A DNA stretch of 64,000 nt from Cytobacillus sp. S13-E01 (GCF_029193815.1 NZ_JARFVC010000002.1:1-64000); one strand, 5' to 3'; positions 8,518-17,712 are shown, counted from the first letter of the stretch. Notes: generated from the letters alone by a model not told the origin. A program made the numbers and translations.

Positions 8518-9521
8518 TTAGACTCCCTCCAAATCTGTTGCAATTCCTTTGTTTTTAGTATCTCTTGAGGATAATATTTTCCATTATCTAAGATCGAACT
8601 GATATGATTTTGTTCCTCGTTTGTAAAAAACCTCAGAAATTCATCTTGCGCTTCTCTTCGTTCTAGTTGATATTCCTTCCCTGTTGCAGCTTCTTTTTGT
8701 AAACAGGCTTGGTAGAACGGGAGTGCCAAGATTGCCAATTGCCGTTTCGTTAAAGAATGCCAAATCGATATTCCTTCTCTATCGACGTCGCCAAAATAGA
8801 AAAAAAGATGATTAGCTGCTATGGGATATTGCATCGAAAATTGTTCAATACTTTTTATGACCGCTTTTCCACTACCATAGATCAGTGTTGAAAATGCTGT
8901 TTCCACTAATGCTGGAAGTAAGCCTTGATAGGTCGTTTTATTTTCGACTATTAAGTGAAACTGCGTTTTATCATTTAGTTTTTGGGGATTAATCGCAAAC
9001 ATGAGTGGCTCTGAAACAGGAATAATTTGAAGCAAGCCAAAAAGCCCAATCCTCTCTAGCATTTCTTTTCCACCTTTTTCAACAATCCATTTCTCATCCC
9101 CTACCAATTCATAGCTCCGTTCGGGTGCAGGCACTTGTTCAATTGGAAAGGCATTTTGTTGTAGATATTGATGTATTTTGTTGATAAAGGTGAGGTCCTG
9201 TTTCCAAACGGACGGATCTTTTTGATAATATTCATCAAGGTTAATAGAGGGGTGTAATACGCCTCGATAATGCTGTAATTCTTTATGGTAGTCACTGACT
9301 AATAGGCTCTTTTGAATCCGATATTGAAAAGCTAAAGCTGGCGTCCTCGTTGTCCGTCCTTTTGATTTCACCATTACTAAAATCCCTGCTTCTTCAAACA
9401 GTAAAACTAGTTGCGAAAACTCTTCGTACGTATGAAAAAAGGGCTTCATGATTCCTTCAAGTTCTGATAACCCTATCGTTTTTTTCTGGAAAGTTGCTAG
9501 AATTCGTTTAATTTCATCCAA
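8490..9521 (-). CDS. jetD: Wadjet system nuclease JetD (TOPRIM, topoisomerase VI-like)
   Basis: JetD is the DNA-cleaving subunit of Wadjet, related to the TOPRIM subunit of topoisomerase VI; in characterised Wadjet systems it linearises plasmids extruded by JetABC. The TOPRIM signature is visible: the metal-binding glutamate in LIVENKTTY (near residue 193) and the acidic motif FYFGDVDREG (near residues 241-250). The N-terminal region looks like winged-helix DNA-binding domains. The frame is open from 9548, but AGGAG sits ten bases before the TTG at 9521, which is the likelier start (343 residues). It is the first gene of the operon, while the reference type I order is jetABCD with jetD last; this suggests another Wadjet subtype, probably type III, which I cannot confirm. 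Confidence 0.9.
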   Translation of the reverse strand: MDEIKRILATFQKKTIGLSELEGIMKPFFHTYEEFSQLVLLFEEAGILVMVKSKGRTTRTPALAFQYRIQKSLLVSDYHKELQHYRGVLHPSINLDEYYQKDPSVWKQDLTFINKIHQYLQQNAFPIEQVPAPERSYELVGDEKWIVEKGGKEMLERIGLFGLLQIIPVSEPLMFAINPQKLNDKTQFHLIVENKTTYQGLLPALVETAFSTLIYGSGKAVIKSIEQFSMQYPIAANHLFFYFGDVDREGISIWHSLTKRQLAILALPFYQACLQKEAATGKEYQLERREAQDEFLRFFTNEEQNHISSILDNGKYYPQEILKTKELQQIWRESNWTNLICKS

Positions 9522-9674
9522 TCTACACACACTCCTACATTCGTACAAAATTCTACTACTTATATTGTACTAGATTGGAATGGAAATGCAGTAGGAAATT
9601 ACATGAAGTTAATGGAGTTTTTATTTAGTTGAAAAGGATAATAGCACCGATTCTACTTTTTTAAACAAAAGAAA

Positions 9675-9705
9675 AGACAGTAAGATTTAACTCTAACTAC
9701 TGTCT
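9675..9705 (-). terminator. Terminator-like hairpin upstream of jetD
   Basis: AGACAGTA (9675-9682) pairs with TACTGTCT (9698-9705). On the minus strand the stem is followed by TTTCTTTTG, as in a rho-independent terminator. It would stop leftward transcripts from the beta-CASP gene before they reach jetD, making the Wadjet operon a separate transcription unit. Confidence 0.5.
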
Positions 9706-9837
9706 ACACAACCCTTCTATTTCTGATTCTACTTTAAATATCTTTTATTTTATTTGTTTCTTAACATTTTTTTCTAATCTTCTATTTCCTCTTCTACCCA
9801 CTCTATAGAATAATAGATATCACATAAGTTATCATGA

Positions 9838-10077
9838 TACCCCCAACCAAGACGGACAGCACGGCTGCTATTAAATCTAGACTTAATGAAAGATGGCTAC
9901 TTGCCAATTGTGATAAAAAAAGAGCAGCGTTTGCACTATTACGAAGCTTTAGTTCAGTCACATGTTTACGGAAATCATGACCCCTTCATTACAATGGTTG
10001 CTGAAAATTTAAAAGATCGTTTTGAATTTTATTTAAATTTTTGGATTAGAACAACTCCCCTTGTTAAACCTATTTGA
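9838..10077 (+). pseudogene. Fic/DOC domain protein, C-terminal remnant
   Basis: The plus strand reads RTARLLLNLDLMKDGYLPIV and then about 45 more residues with YYEALVQSHVYGNHDPFITMV. This matches the segment of Fic proteins that follows the catalytic HPFxDGNGR motif. Just upstream the motif is scrambled: CAA GAC GGA (QDG) is readable in a different frame from RTARLL, so the bases for NG have been lost with a frameshift, and the N-terminal half is absent. Intact Fic enzymes transfer AMP or other phosphate groups to proteins. This copy can have no such activity. A small ATG-initiated frame (9886-10077) exists inside it, but it is a decayed tail rather than an independent gene. Confidence 0.7.
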
Positions 10078-10095
10078 AAATGGATTAACAAGGGG
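10057..10095. terminator. Inverted repeat between the Fic remnant and the beta-CASP gene
   Basis: CCCCTTGTTAA (10057-10067) pairs perfectly with TTAACAAGGGG (10085-10095), with a 17-base loop. The downstream T-rich tract on the plus strand is moderate. It lies just past the stop codon of the leftward beta-CASP gene (10124) and could end transcripts from either side. Confidence 0.5.
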
Positions 10096-10123
10096 GTCTC
10101 TTATTATTATATACAGTTTTCCC

Positions 10124-12850
10124 TTATACACCAACCGTTAGCTTATACCCCGTCATTACCTCAATTTTCCTGCTAATTTCTCTGAGTTCAGACTCTTTGG
10201 GCATTGAAGCTACCTTAATGACAACACTTGATTTATCTATATGGATTGAAGGGTTTTTTATAATATCCCAACTAGTAGGAATGAACTCCATTGTAATCCG
10301 GATAATTTCGTTTTGCTTAGGATTTTTCGCGAAGGTAACAGGCATACCGATACGATATGAGAGCTCTTCTAGATCAGTTCCATGATTCTTTGCTATTTCT
10401 TGGGTGATGAAATGAACCTCCATGATCGGTTCACCGTTTTGCTGTTTAATACTAGTCTTATAAATAGTGATTCCTCTGTCAGCGGCCCACCTTTTTGCTT
10501 CTTCAATTGCCTGATTATTTTCAAGCCGTTTCGTTAGAGTTTTAGTGTGGAAAAGCTGCTCCATGTTGCCAGTTTGCGATGTTCCTGTATCATCCTCTTT
10601 AAAAACCAAATGAAATCCTGTTTCCTTATAAAACTCATCGATGACCGAATTGGAATTCTTTGGTTTTACTAGTGAAACAACAACCTTTTTTTCATTTAGG
10701 TGAATTGACGGCGAACCGATTGAATTACCTAACAACGTCTTGACTCTGCTGTGTAACAAATCTTGGCGGATGGAATCGGAAAAGCTGGTAGTCCAACCAG
10801 TTTCCTTTTTAACAAAACTAATAATATCTTCCCTCTCATGTTCGGGTACAGCATCCGGAAAATCAAAATAGATTGTTAACGTTTCATGTTCGGTTCCAAG
10901 TTGATCGACTCCACAACGGATAAAGCGTGGATGGTTTGACAAATGGTTGCGAACGACATCCATTGCATAAGTAGGGTTTACTTGAAGCCCTTGTATTGGT
11001 AAGGATAATTTTCCCAAAGACTTCTTCACATCTGCATCCATCGTATAAAAGCCATTTCTATTATCGTCTTTATAGTGATTCTGAGTTGGTAAGCTTTGTA
11101 AGGCGATGGCAACAGCCAATTGCTCTTTTATTGATTCTACCTGTAATTGATGAAAAATTTCCTGTAATGAAAGAATTCGATTAGGCAATTCATCCCAATG
11201 TAACGACTCAAGATAAGGGCGGATAAAAGTAAAAACTTGATCGGCTGCTTCTTTTAGTTCCTCAATCGAACGATTCCATTGACCAATTGTTTCGATAACT
11301 TGTGCTATGTGTAACTTTACTTGTTTCCCTTTTAGTGTTTGACAAAATAGCGTATGCGATTTATGGTGAACTCCAGTACAGATAACGAGTTTCAATTGTT
11401 TCTCATTCTCATTTTGGTATAGTAATAAACTTCCAACCTTTTCTTGCAAATGTACATTAGAACGGTTCACTTGATATCTTTTTCCTTTGATCCCTATCCC
11501 TGATTTGCGTTTCTCAAAAGGATAGGATTCGCCGTTCTCTACTAGGATTGGATTGTATCTTGAGTCAAGTTGGTCTGCAAGTCTGCTTCTCGCTTCATCA
11601 TCTCCATGAACGAGCAATGTATAGGTTGGATTTAACGACTGAATAAAGCGGTTCATTTCACTTGCATCAGCATGTGCTGAAAGACCGTATTTCCCAATTT
11701 GGCATTTTACTGGGTAGCTTACCCCATTTAATTCAAGGTGGTGATCGATTCCGTTAGCTACATTTAAAAGTTTCCGCCCTGGACTTTCCTCATCTTGATA
11801 ACCCGTAATAAAAATGGCATTCTTTTCATTTGAAATAAGTCTTTCAGCATACCAAGAACTCGCTCCTCCAATTAACATCCCTGATGAAGCAACAATACAA
11901 CCGGGCTTCCCCTTTAGGATTGCCTCCCGTTCTTTAGGGGATACTGCATGACATCTTCCCTCTGTTAAAAAAGCGTCGCCATTATTTTTTATCCGATATG
12001 CAACAGGACCCTTCAGATAATGAGGATAATTTTTATAGATTCGGCTAATAGGTGTAACAAGCCCGTCAACATAAATAGGAAACTCAGGTATTAAACCTTT
12101 ATCCATATAATCTTGCAGCACAAGTAAAACTTCTTGTGCTCGTCCCAAAGCGAATGCTGGAATAAGAGCAAAACCGCCCTCTGAAATGATATCTGCAACA
12201 TCATTTGCGAGGCGTCTTTCCTCCGTATTCCGATCCGTGTGTGTGCGATTCCCATATGTCGATTCCATTATGACCACATCAGGATTAATATCATGGGGAA
12301 CTTGAGCTCCAGGAATGGTTCGGCCAGCTTGGAAGCTTAAGTCACCAGTGACAAAGATTTTTTCACCTTCACCCTCAATAAGAAACATAACAGCTCCTAA
12401 AATATGTCCCGCTCGGAAACTAGTAATTGATACATTACCAATTCGTAAAACACCATTTGCAGGAATGAAAAGAAGTGATTCTAGTAAATGATTGACTTGC
12501 TCCTCCGTATAAGGTAACAAGCTATTGGTTTGAAGGCCTCGCTGTTCTAAAATTTTATATGAATCTTTCATCATAATTTTCATCAAATCTGCAGTTGGTG
12601 GCGTTGTATATACTGGTACCTTTGGATAGAGAGTATGAATAACTGGAAGAGCTCCTATATGGTCGGCATGTGCATGAGTTACAAGGATTACATCTGGGTC
12701 ACCCAAATGTTCAAGCATACCTAGTGATGGCATCGGATCATCTGCATGCATCCGCATCCCGGCATCAATTACTATATTTGTGTCTGCTAAATCAATGTGC
12801 AAACACGAAGCGCCGACCTCATTGCCTCCCCCTAAAACACTTATCTTCAA
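10124..12850 (-). CDS. Beta-CASP metallo-beta-lactamase nuclease (CPSF-like) with long C-terminal extension
   Basis: The N-terminal ~460 residues are a metallo-beta-lactamase fold with a beta-CASP domain, the architecture of CPSF73-like and RNase J-like RNA nucleases. Visible motifs are HAHADHIG (residues 59-66), RAGHILGAV, VTGDLSF, the beta-CASP block ESTYGNR with AFALGRAQE, IVASSGMLIGG, and the late histidine in GLSAHADASE. The remaining ~450 residues match nothing I recognise. They contain several mixed alpha/beta stretches that could be KH-like RNA-binding modules; that is inference. A frame opens at 12868, but AAAGGAG lies inside it and points to the TTG at 12850, giving 908 residues. 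No co-directional neighbour is close, and a terminator-like hairpin separates it from the Wadjet operon. Confidence 0.82.
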   Translation of the reverse strand: MKISVLGGGNEVGASCLHIDLADTNIVIDAGMRMHADDPMPSLGMLEHLGDPDVILVTHAHADHIGALPVIHTLYPKVPVYTTPPTADLMKIMMKDSYKILEQRGLQTNSLLPYTEEQVNHLLESLLFIPANGVLRIGNVSITSFRAGHILGAVMFLIEGEGEKIFVTGDLSFQAGRTIPGAQVPHDINPDVVIMESTYGNRTHTDRNTEERRLANDVADIISEGGFALIPAFALGRAQEVLLVLQDYMDKGLIPEFPIYVDGLVTPISRIYKNYPHYLKGPVAYRIKNNGDAFLTEGRCHAVSPKEREAILKGKPGCIVASSGMLIGGASSWYAERLISNEKNAIFITGYQDEESPGRKLLNVANGIDHHLELNGVSYPVKCQIGKYGLSAHADASEMNRFIQSLNPTYTLLVHGDDEARSRLADQLDSRYNPILVENGESYPFEKRKSGIGIKGKRYQVNRSNVHLQEKVGSLLLYQNENEKQLKLVICTGVHHKSHTLFCQTLKGKQVKLHIAQVIETIGQWNRSIEELKEAADQVFTFIRPYLESLHWDELPNRILSLQEIFHQLQVESIKEQLAVAIALQSLPTQNHYKDDNRNGFYTMDADVKKSLGKLSLPIQGLQVNPTYAMDVVRNHLSNHPRFIRCGVDQLGTEHETLTIYFDFPDAVPEHEREDIISFVKKETGWTTSFSDSIRQDLLHSRVKTLLGNSIGSPSIHLNEKKVVVSLVKPKNSNSVIDEFYKETGFHLVFKEDDTGTSQTGNMEQLFHTKTLTKRLENNQAIEEAKRWAADRGITIYKTSIKQQNGEPIMEVHFITQEIAKNHGTDLEELSYRIGMPVTFAKNPKQNEIIRITMEFIPTSWDIIKNPSIHIDKSSVVIKVASMPKESELREISRKIEVMTGYKLTVGV

Positions 12851-13183
12851 TTTCGTTACTCCTTTCATTACGGATATTACCCTTTTATTATGTACTCACT
12901 TTATTTTACATAGTTGATAATTAAAAAGATAGTATTGAAAAGTGACGTCAAATATAATATCAAATGAATATATTTAAAATTCTATATGTCCATTTCAACT
13001 TTTCGTTGACAATTGAACCAACATTTTCCAACTATGCGGCATTTAGATTATTTAGCTTTCATTCCATTTTTACTATTACTATCAGTGGTCAAATCGTGAG
13101 TCCTTTGAATTATTGTCCCGGATAAATGATAGCGAGTGTTAAGTAAGTGAAGCGTGATGGTTTTTTCCTTGCTTACAGTATGA

Positions 13184-13206
13184 TATAATGAATGAATACT
13201 CATTCA
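13184..13206 (+). promoter_or_regulatory. FadR-like operator overlapping a -10 box
   Basis: TATAAT (13184-13189) is followed at once by the palindrome TGAATGAATACTCATTCA (13189-13206). This fits the operator described for Bacillus subtilis FadR (TGAATGA, a short spacer, TCATTCA), a TetR-type repressor of fatty-acid degradation released by long-chain acyl-CoA. Its overlap with the -10 would block polymerase. No good -35 was found. The rest of 12851-13273 shows no gene. Confidence 0.6.
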
Positions 13207-13273
13207 ATTATCAAGTTTAAAAACTTTGATACTGTCTCCCTTCAACAAAATTATTAAAAATGAGGTGATCACA

Positions 13274-14164
13274 ATGAATCGCATTGGTCCTATTATAATA
13301 GTAGAGGGTCCAAACCACAGTAAAGTACCTTATTCACGAAGTCTGTTCATTGATTGTTCGGATAAAGTGTTAATTGATTCAGGTGCTGATCCTAAGGCAT
13401 TGCTTGACATTGATCAGCAATACGGGATTGACTTAATCATTAATACTCACTATCACCCTGATCATACGCAGCACAATTATCTGTTTGAGAATGCTACGAA
13501 ATGGATTAATCCAATCGAATTTAAAACAGCGCTGACGTTCGAGGGCGTGGCGAATGAAAATGGAATCTTTCAGGAGTGGGGTTCTAAAGGTGTTGAGATG
13601 TGGCGAGAAAATCTTCCAAAAGAATGGATCGAAAGCTTGGGAGACATTTCGGGTACTTATGAGTACGAGGTGGAATATAACTTTAGCGGTGTAAAGGTCC
13701 ATTTCCTACATACACCAGGGCACACAAAAGGTCTCTCATGCCCATATTTCCCAGATTTTGGCATTGTCTATGTCGGTGATTATGACATGACATCGTTTGG
13801 TCCATGGTATAACGGTACTGATGGGGATATCGACGATTTCATAATGTCGGCTAAACGCTTACTGACCCTAGATGCAGACACTTTCATAACTGGACATCAA
13901 AAAGGAATTTTCTCGAAAAAGGAATTTCAACAGGCGCTGGAAAAATATCTAACTATTATCGATAAGCGTGATCAAATTATTGAAAAGCATGTTCGTCAAG
14001 GATTAACCTTTGAAGAACTTACGAACATCGGGATTTTTTATCCAAAAAAAATGTTGGCTGAACCGATTCTTCAAACCTGGGAACGAAGCGGGATTCGCAA
14101 GCATTTACAGAGGCTTGGTCTAAATGTGCCTGGGGCGATTGTTGAGTATTCGTTTGCAAAATAA
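13274..14164 (+). CDS. MBL-fold metallo-hydrolase
   Basis: This protein of 296 residues has the zinc-binding HYHPDHTQH motif (near residues 62-70), a second metal histidine in HTPGHTKG, and an aspartate in VYVGDYDM, typical of metallo-beta-lactamase-fold hydrolases. The C-terminal helical part (about 230-296) resembles the cap found in acyl-CoA-thioesterase-like and quorum-quenching members, so a thioester or lactone substrate is possible but not shown. The ATG at 13274 is chosen over the longer frame at 13226 because GAGGTGA lies seven bases upstream. The FadR-like operator suggests control by acyl-CoA and hence a role in fatty-acid or acyl-thioester metabolism. Confidence 0.8.
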   Translation: MNRIGPIIIVEGPNHSKVPYSRSLFIDCSDKVLIDSGADPKALLDIDQQYGIDLIINTHYHPDHTQHNYLFENATKWINPIEFKTALTFEGVANENGIFQEWGSKGVEMWRENLPKEWIESLGDISGTYEYEVEYNFSGVKVHFLHTPGHTKGLSCPYFPDFGIVYVGDYDMTSFGPWYNGTDGDIDDFIMSAKRLLTLDADTFITGHQKGIFSKKEFQQALEKYLTIIDKRDQIIEKHVRQGLTFEELTNIGIFYPKKMLAEPILQTWERSGIRKHLQRLGLNVPGAIVEYSFAK

Positions 14165-14227
14165 GTACATCAATTCATGACAGATTGTTTTATTTCCTGT
14201 TAATGATTCATTCATAAGGCATGAAAA

Positions 14228-14268
14228 ACCCAAATAGTAGGCACTTTTATTGTGCTTCTTATTTGGGT
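14228..14268. terminator. Bidirectional terminator between convergent genes
   Basis: ACCCAAATA (14228-14236) pairs with TATTTGGGT (14260-14268), with an inner GCAC/GTGC stem. Weak T-rich or A-rich flanks lie on both sides. It separates the rightward MBL gene from the leftward symporter gene. Confidence 0.75.
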
Positions 14269-14299
14269 CTATTTCAATTTCTAAGATTTTTTTAGAAAA

Positions 14300-15553
14300 T
14301 TACATTGATAGGTTTTGTTCTTTTTCGTTTTTAATATATTTCTTTTCTGATTCAGCAACAATAACAGCACAAGCTGCATCTCCAGTTATGTTAACAGCTG
14401 TTCTAGTCATGTCTAGTAGTCTGTCAACTCCAATGATTAGTGCAATACCCTCAACCGGTAATCCAACAGAATTTAAAACCATAGCAAGCATAATCAAGCC
14501 TACCCCTGGCACTCCTGCCGTTCCGATACTTGCAAGTACAGCTGTTAGAATAATCGTTAAAATTGCACCAAATGTTAAATCAATACCATATACCTGTGCG
14601 ATGAATACAGCAGCGACACCTTGCATAATCGCAGTACCATCCATATTAATGGTTGCACCAAGTGGTTGAACAAAACTACTTATGGTCACTGGTACTTTTA
14701 AATTCTTTTGTGCAGTTTCCATTGAAACGGGTAGTGTTGCACTACTACTTGATGTACTGAATGCAACAGACATAGCAGGTGCAAATCCTTTGAAAAAAGC
14801 AAGCGGATTCATTTTACCTAGTACTGATACAGACGCTCCATATGTTACTACTGTATGGATAATAAGAGCGATCATTACTGCAATGAAGTACATTCCCATT
14901 ACTTCAAATGCTTCCCACCCCTGCTTCCCTATCGTAGAAGCAATTAGAGCAAAGGCACCATAAGGCGCTAATTTCATAATAACATTTACAAGGTACATTA
15001 AAATATCATTACATTGTTCGATAAGTTTGTGAATACCACTTGTTTTTTCACCTAATACGGCAAGTGCAAAACCGATAAAGACGGCAAACGCGATGATTTG
15101 TAGCATGTTTCCTGTCGACATTGATTCAATTGGATTGGTAGGAATAATATTTAGCAATGTATCAACAACAGGAGGTGCTTCATTTGCCTCATATTCTACA
15201 TTCTCTGTATCAAAGCTTCCGCTAAGACCTGGTTGCATAATATATGCAATAGACACAGAAATGACAATCGCAATAGTTGTAGTGGCTAAGAAATAACCTA
15301 TTGTTTTAAGGCCAATTCTACCAAGCTTCTTTGGATCACCTAACCCAGCTACTCCTAAAGTAATAGTGATGAAAACTAATGGAACAACTAGCATTTTGAT
15401 TAGATTTAAGAAAAGCTTTCCTAATGGATAGAGCACATAACTATCTAAAGTGCCAAATAGTTCGGGTGCAAGCAGGTTAAACGCAAAACCAACTATTAAA
15501 CCAAGAATTAGTGCAACGATAATTTTTTTTGTGAGATTGTTATTAGGTTTCAC
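14300..15553 (-). CDS. gltP: Dicarboxylate/amino acid:cation symporter (DAACS, GltP/GltT-like)
   Basis: This 417-residue integral membrane protein belongs to the glutamate transporter fold. It shows an N-terminal amphipathic start and TM helix (KIIVALILGLIVGFAF), the serine-rich re-entrant loop STSSSSATLPVSME, the NMDGTAIMQG sodium/substrate motif, and the second hairpin GTAGVPGVG. Family members import glutamate, aspartate or C4-dicarboxylates with protons or sodium. The substrate is not determined here. The start is a GTG at 15553 behind AAAGGGGG. It stands alone, ended by the bidirectional hairpin at 14228-14268. Confidence 0.92.
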   Translation of the reverse strand: MKPNNNLTKKIIVALILGLIVGFAFNLLAPELFGTLDSYVLYPLGKLFLNLIKMLVVPLVFITITLGVAGLGDPKKLGRIGLKTIGYFLATTTIAIVISVSIAYIMQPGLSGSFDTENVEYEANEAPPVVDTLLNIIPTNPIESMSTGNMLQIIAFAVFIGFALAVLGEKTSGIHKLIEQCNDILMYLVNVIMKLAPYGAFALIASTIGKQGWEAFEVMGMYFIAVMIALIIHTVVTYGASVSVLGKMNPLAFFKGFAPAMSVAFSTSSSSATLPVSMETAQKNLKVPVTISSFVQPLGATINMDGTAIMQGVAAVFIAQVYGIDLTFGAILTIILTAVLASIGTAGVPGVGLIMLAMVLNSVGLPVEGIALIIGVDRLLDMTRTAVNITGDAACAVIVAESEKKYIKNEKEQNLSM

Positions 15554-15822
15554 AAAATATCCCCCTTTAATTGTATAAAAATAAAATAGTGAGAATGAGA
15601 AAACTCAGTCATAACCTTAATAACGAGGTAATTATTTCATAATTCCAAATAAAACCTCACATTAAAATATTGAGCAGAAATTTTATAAATATTCACTTCT
15701 ATTAATATTATAAATACTTTTCACATACCGTCAATATCCGACAAAAAAATATTTTTCCTTTGTGTGATTCCGATCGTGGAAATAGTATAATAGATGGTCC
15801 TTTATAATTAAAATAAGCCAGT

Positions 15823-16005
15823 TCAAAGGTTAAAAAATGTTTCTTGAGATTGCTGCAATGTTTCAACAGTATCTCTTAAGGGTGGTATATCATAATAATC
15901 AATTATTTCTGCCTCAACCTTATAAGCTGGAATTTGAACGTTTAATACTTCTTTTGCAAATATTGGATTTGTAATATCGATTTTTTTATCAAAGCTGGCC
16001 CTCAT
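15823..16005 (-). pseudogene. GNAT N-acetyltransferase, N-terminal remnant
   Basis: Sixty residues read VLNVQIPAYKVEAEIIDYYD and then IPPLRDTVETLQQSQETFF, the conserved opening of a GNAT acetyltransferase subgroup. The acetyl-CoA-binding core that should follow is missing, and the frame stops at 15823. It is a truncated relic. The rest of 15554-16302 holds the symporter's promoter region; the stretch 16090-16270 gives no intact frame. Confidence 0.6.
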
Positions 16006-16302
16006 TTAACAAGATATTGGTAATTGCACCCGTGTTTCTTTTTCGCTATATCTTTTCATATTCCTTCATTATATTGAAAGGTTTATATAAAACGTATATT
16101 AAAGTGATTATCCAGTGGCAAGAGCATGCAGAATCTTATTTAAAATAAGCAAAACAATCTTTGCAAAATTTGGGAGTTTCATTTACCAATGGGAGTGGTC
16201 AACAAAGTGGAGAATTAGCTACTCATTAACGTCTTTGGGGTTGGCCCTAGTATCCAACCTTTTTTGTGTTTGTTTGTAATGTGAAAAGACAACTTACAAA
16301 TA

Positions 16303-16335
16303 AAGAGGGAATCCCGTCAATCGTGATTCCCTCTT
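16303..16335 (-). terminator. Terminator of the pyrimidine-degradation cluster
   Basis: AAGAGGGAATC (16303-16313) pairs perfectly with GATTCCCTCTT (16325-16335), followed on the minus strand by TATTTG. It lies ten bases beyond the stop of the last cluster gene. Confidence 0.8.
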
Positions 16336-16345
16336 ACCTATTACA

Positions 16346-17602
16346 TTATTCTCCTTCACTGGCCATCTTAATTGTCGTACGGAACAACAATTCCGTCCCC
16401 AATGAAATATCCTCAAACGCTGAAAACTCTTTCGGATTATGACTGATTCCATCCTTACAGCGAACAAAGATCATACCATACTCGCACTCATAAGACATCG
16501 CTAAAGAATCATGGAATGGTCCACTCATTAGTTCAATAGCGTTCAATCCAATTTGCTCACTTTCGTTTCTCATGATGTTCATGATTCTTTCCGAACAATA
16601 ACGAGGCTCACTGTTGGTATCTTCCGAGATTTTGCAGGTTAATCCATGTTCTTCAGTAATAACTGCTATTCTAGTTCTTAATTGTTCTTCAATTCTATGG
16701 CGACGATCAATATCAATATCTCTTAAATCGACTGTGAAGCTTACTTTCTCTGGAATGATGTTACGTGAGTCTGGGAAAATACTCATACTCCCCACCGTCC
16801 CAACAGTTGGTGCATTTAAGTCCTGGCTTGCAAGTTCATTAAGTGCCACAATGATCTTTGCTGCACCAACAAGTGCGTCCTTCCTCATCGGCATTGGCAC
16901 AGACCCAGCATGACCTGCAAATCCCTCCAATTCGACCGTCAACCATAATGGTCCAGATATTCCTGTGACAATCCCAACAGGAGCGTCCTTCGCTTCAAGA
17001 ATGGGACCTTGTTCAATGTGCATCTCAAGAAAAGCAGAAATACTTCCTTGCGGGTATTCTGATTCCTTTAGTTTTGTAGGGTCACATCCAAACTGTATTA
17101 ATGCCTCCCTTCTAGTTACTCCATTTTTATCTGTTCGTTCTAATTCACCGTCTTCCAATTTTCCAAGTATTCCTCTAACTCCAAATAATCCCTTATTAAA
17201 GCGACAACCTTCTTCATCAGAAAACGCAATCACTTCAATTGGCATGCTTGGCACAATGTTTTTTTCTTGCATTGTTTGTACAACTTCAAGGGCGCCTAAA
17301 ACACCGATAACTCCATCAAACCTACCACCATAGGGTTGTGAGTCAATATGTGAACCGAGCATTAAGATGGGAGCTTCTCGATGTTTACCTTCTAGTCGGC
17401 CAATTAGGTTACCAAAATGATCGATTCTTGCGGTTAAACCCGCTTCCTCCATCCACTTTTTCACTGTTTCGACTGCTTCTCTATCCTCATTTGAAAGAGT
17501 GAGTCGACATACACCAGTCTCACCAATCTTACCGATTTGTGATAACTCATTTATTCTTTGTTCCAATCGCAGTTTGTTTATAGTTACTGTTTGTACAACC
17601 AT
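16346..17602 (-). CDS. Zn-dependent M20-type hydrolase (N-carbamoyl amino acid hydrolase / beta-ureidopropionase / allantoate amidohydrolase family)
   Basis: This 418-residue member of the M20 amidase family hydrolyses N-carbamoyl (or ureido) compounds to the free amine, CO2 and ammonia. Metal ligands and catalytic residues are visible in GSHIDSQPYGGRFDG (H85, D96), SDEEGCRF (E130/E131) and LEMHIEQGP. The C-terminus has the typical MSGPFHDS and FVRCKDGISHNP motifs. In this cluster the likely substrate is N-carbamoyl-beta-alanine or its 3-methyl homologue. A nitrilase-type enzyme for the same step is encoded at 28891-29781, so the two may differ in substrate. The ATG at 17602 has AAGGTGGG upstream. 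It is the last gene of the leftward cluster. Confidence 0.85.
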   Translation of the reverse strand: MVVQTVTINKLRLEQRINELSQIGKIGETGVCRLTLSNEDREAVETVKKWMEEAGLTARIDHFGNLIGRLEGKHREAPILMLGSHIDSQPYGGRFDGVIGVLGALEVVQTMQEKNIVPSMPIEVIAFSDEEGCRFNKGLFGVRGILGKLEDGELERTDKNGVTRREALIQFGCDPTKLKESEYPQGSISAFLEMHIEQGPILEAKDAPVGIVTGISGPLWLTVELEGFAGHAGSVPMPMRKDALVGAAKIIVALNELASQDLNAPTVGTVGSMSIFPDSRNIIPEKVSFTVDLRDIDIDRRHRIEEQLRTRIAVITEEHGLTCKISEDTNSEPRYCSERIMNIMRNESEQIGLNAIELMSGPFHDSLAMSYECEYGMIFVRCKDGISHNPKEFSAFEDISLGTELLFRTTIKMASEGE

Positions 17603-17712
17603 ACAGTTCCCACCTTTACTTTTTTCATTTTGAGTGACGATATATCATTTTATTAATAACAGCCAAGGATTATGTATTTGTACACCCCTTTACGAAACAT
17701 TTTAAAGAATAA

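Noticed and set aside
1874-9521. A housekeeping MukBEF or SMC-ScpAB condensin
   Set aside because: Firmicutes use SMC-ScpAB. The presence of a TOPRIM nuclease gene in the same overlapping operon marks it as Wadjet.
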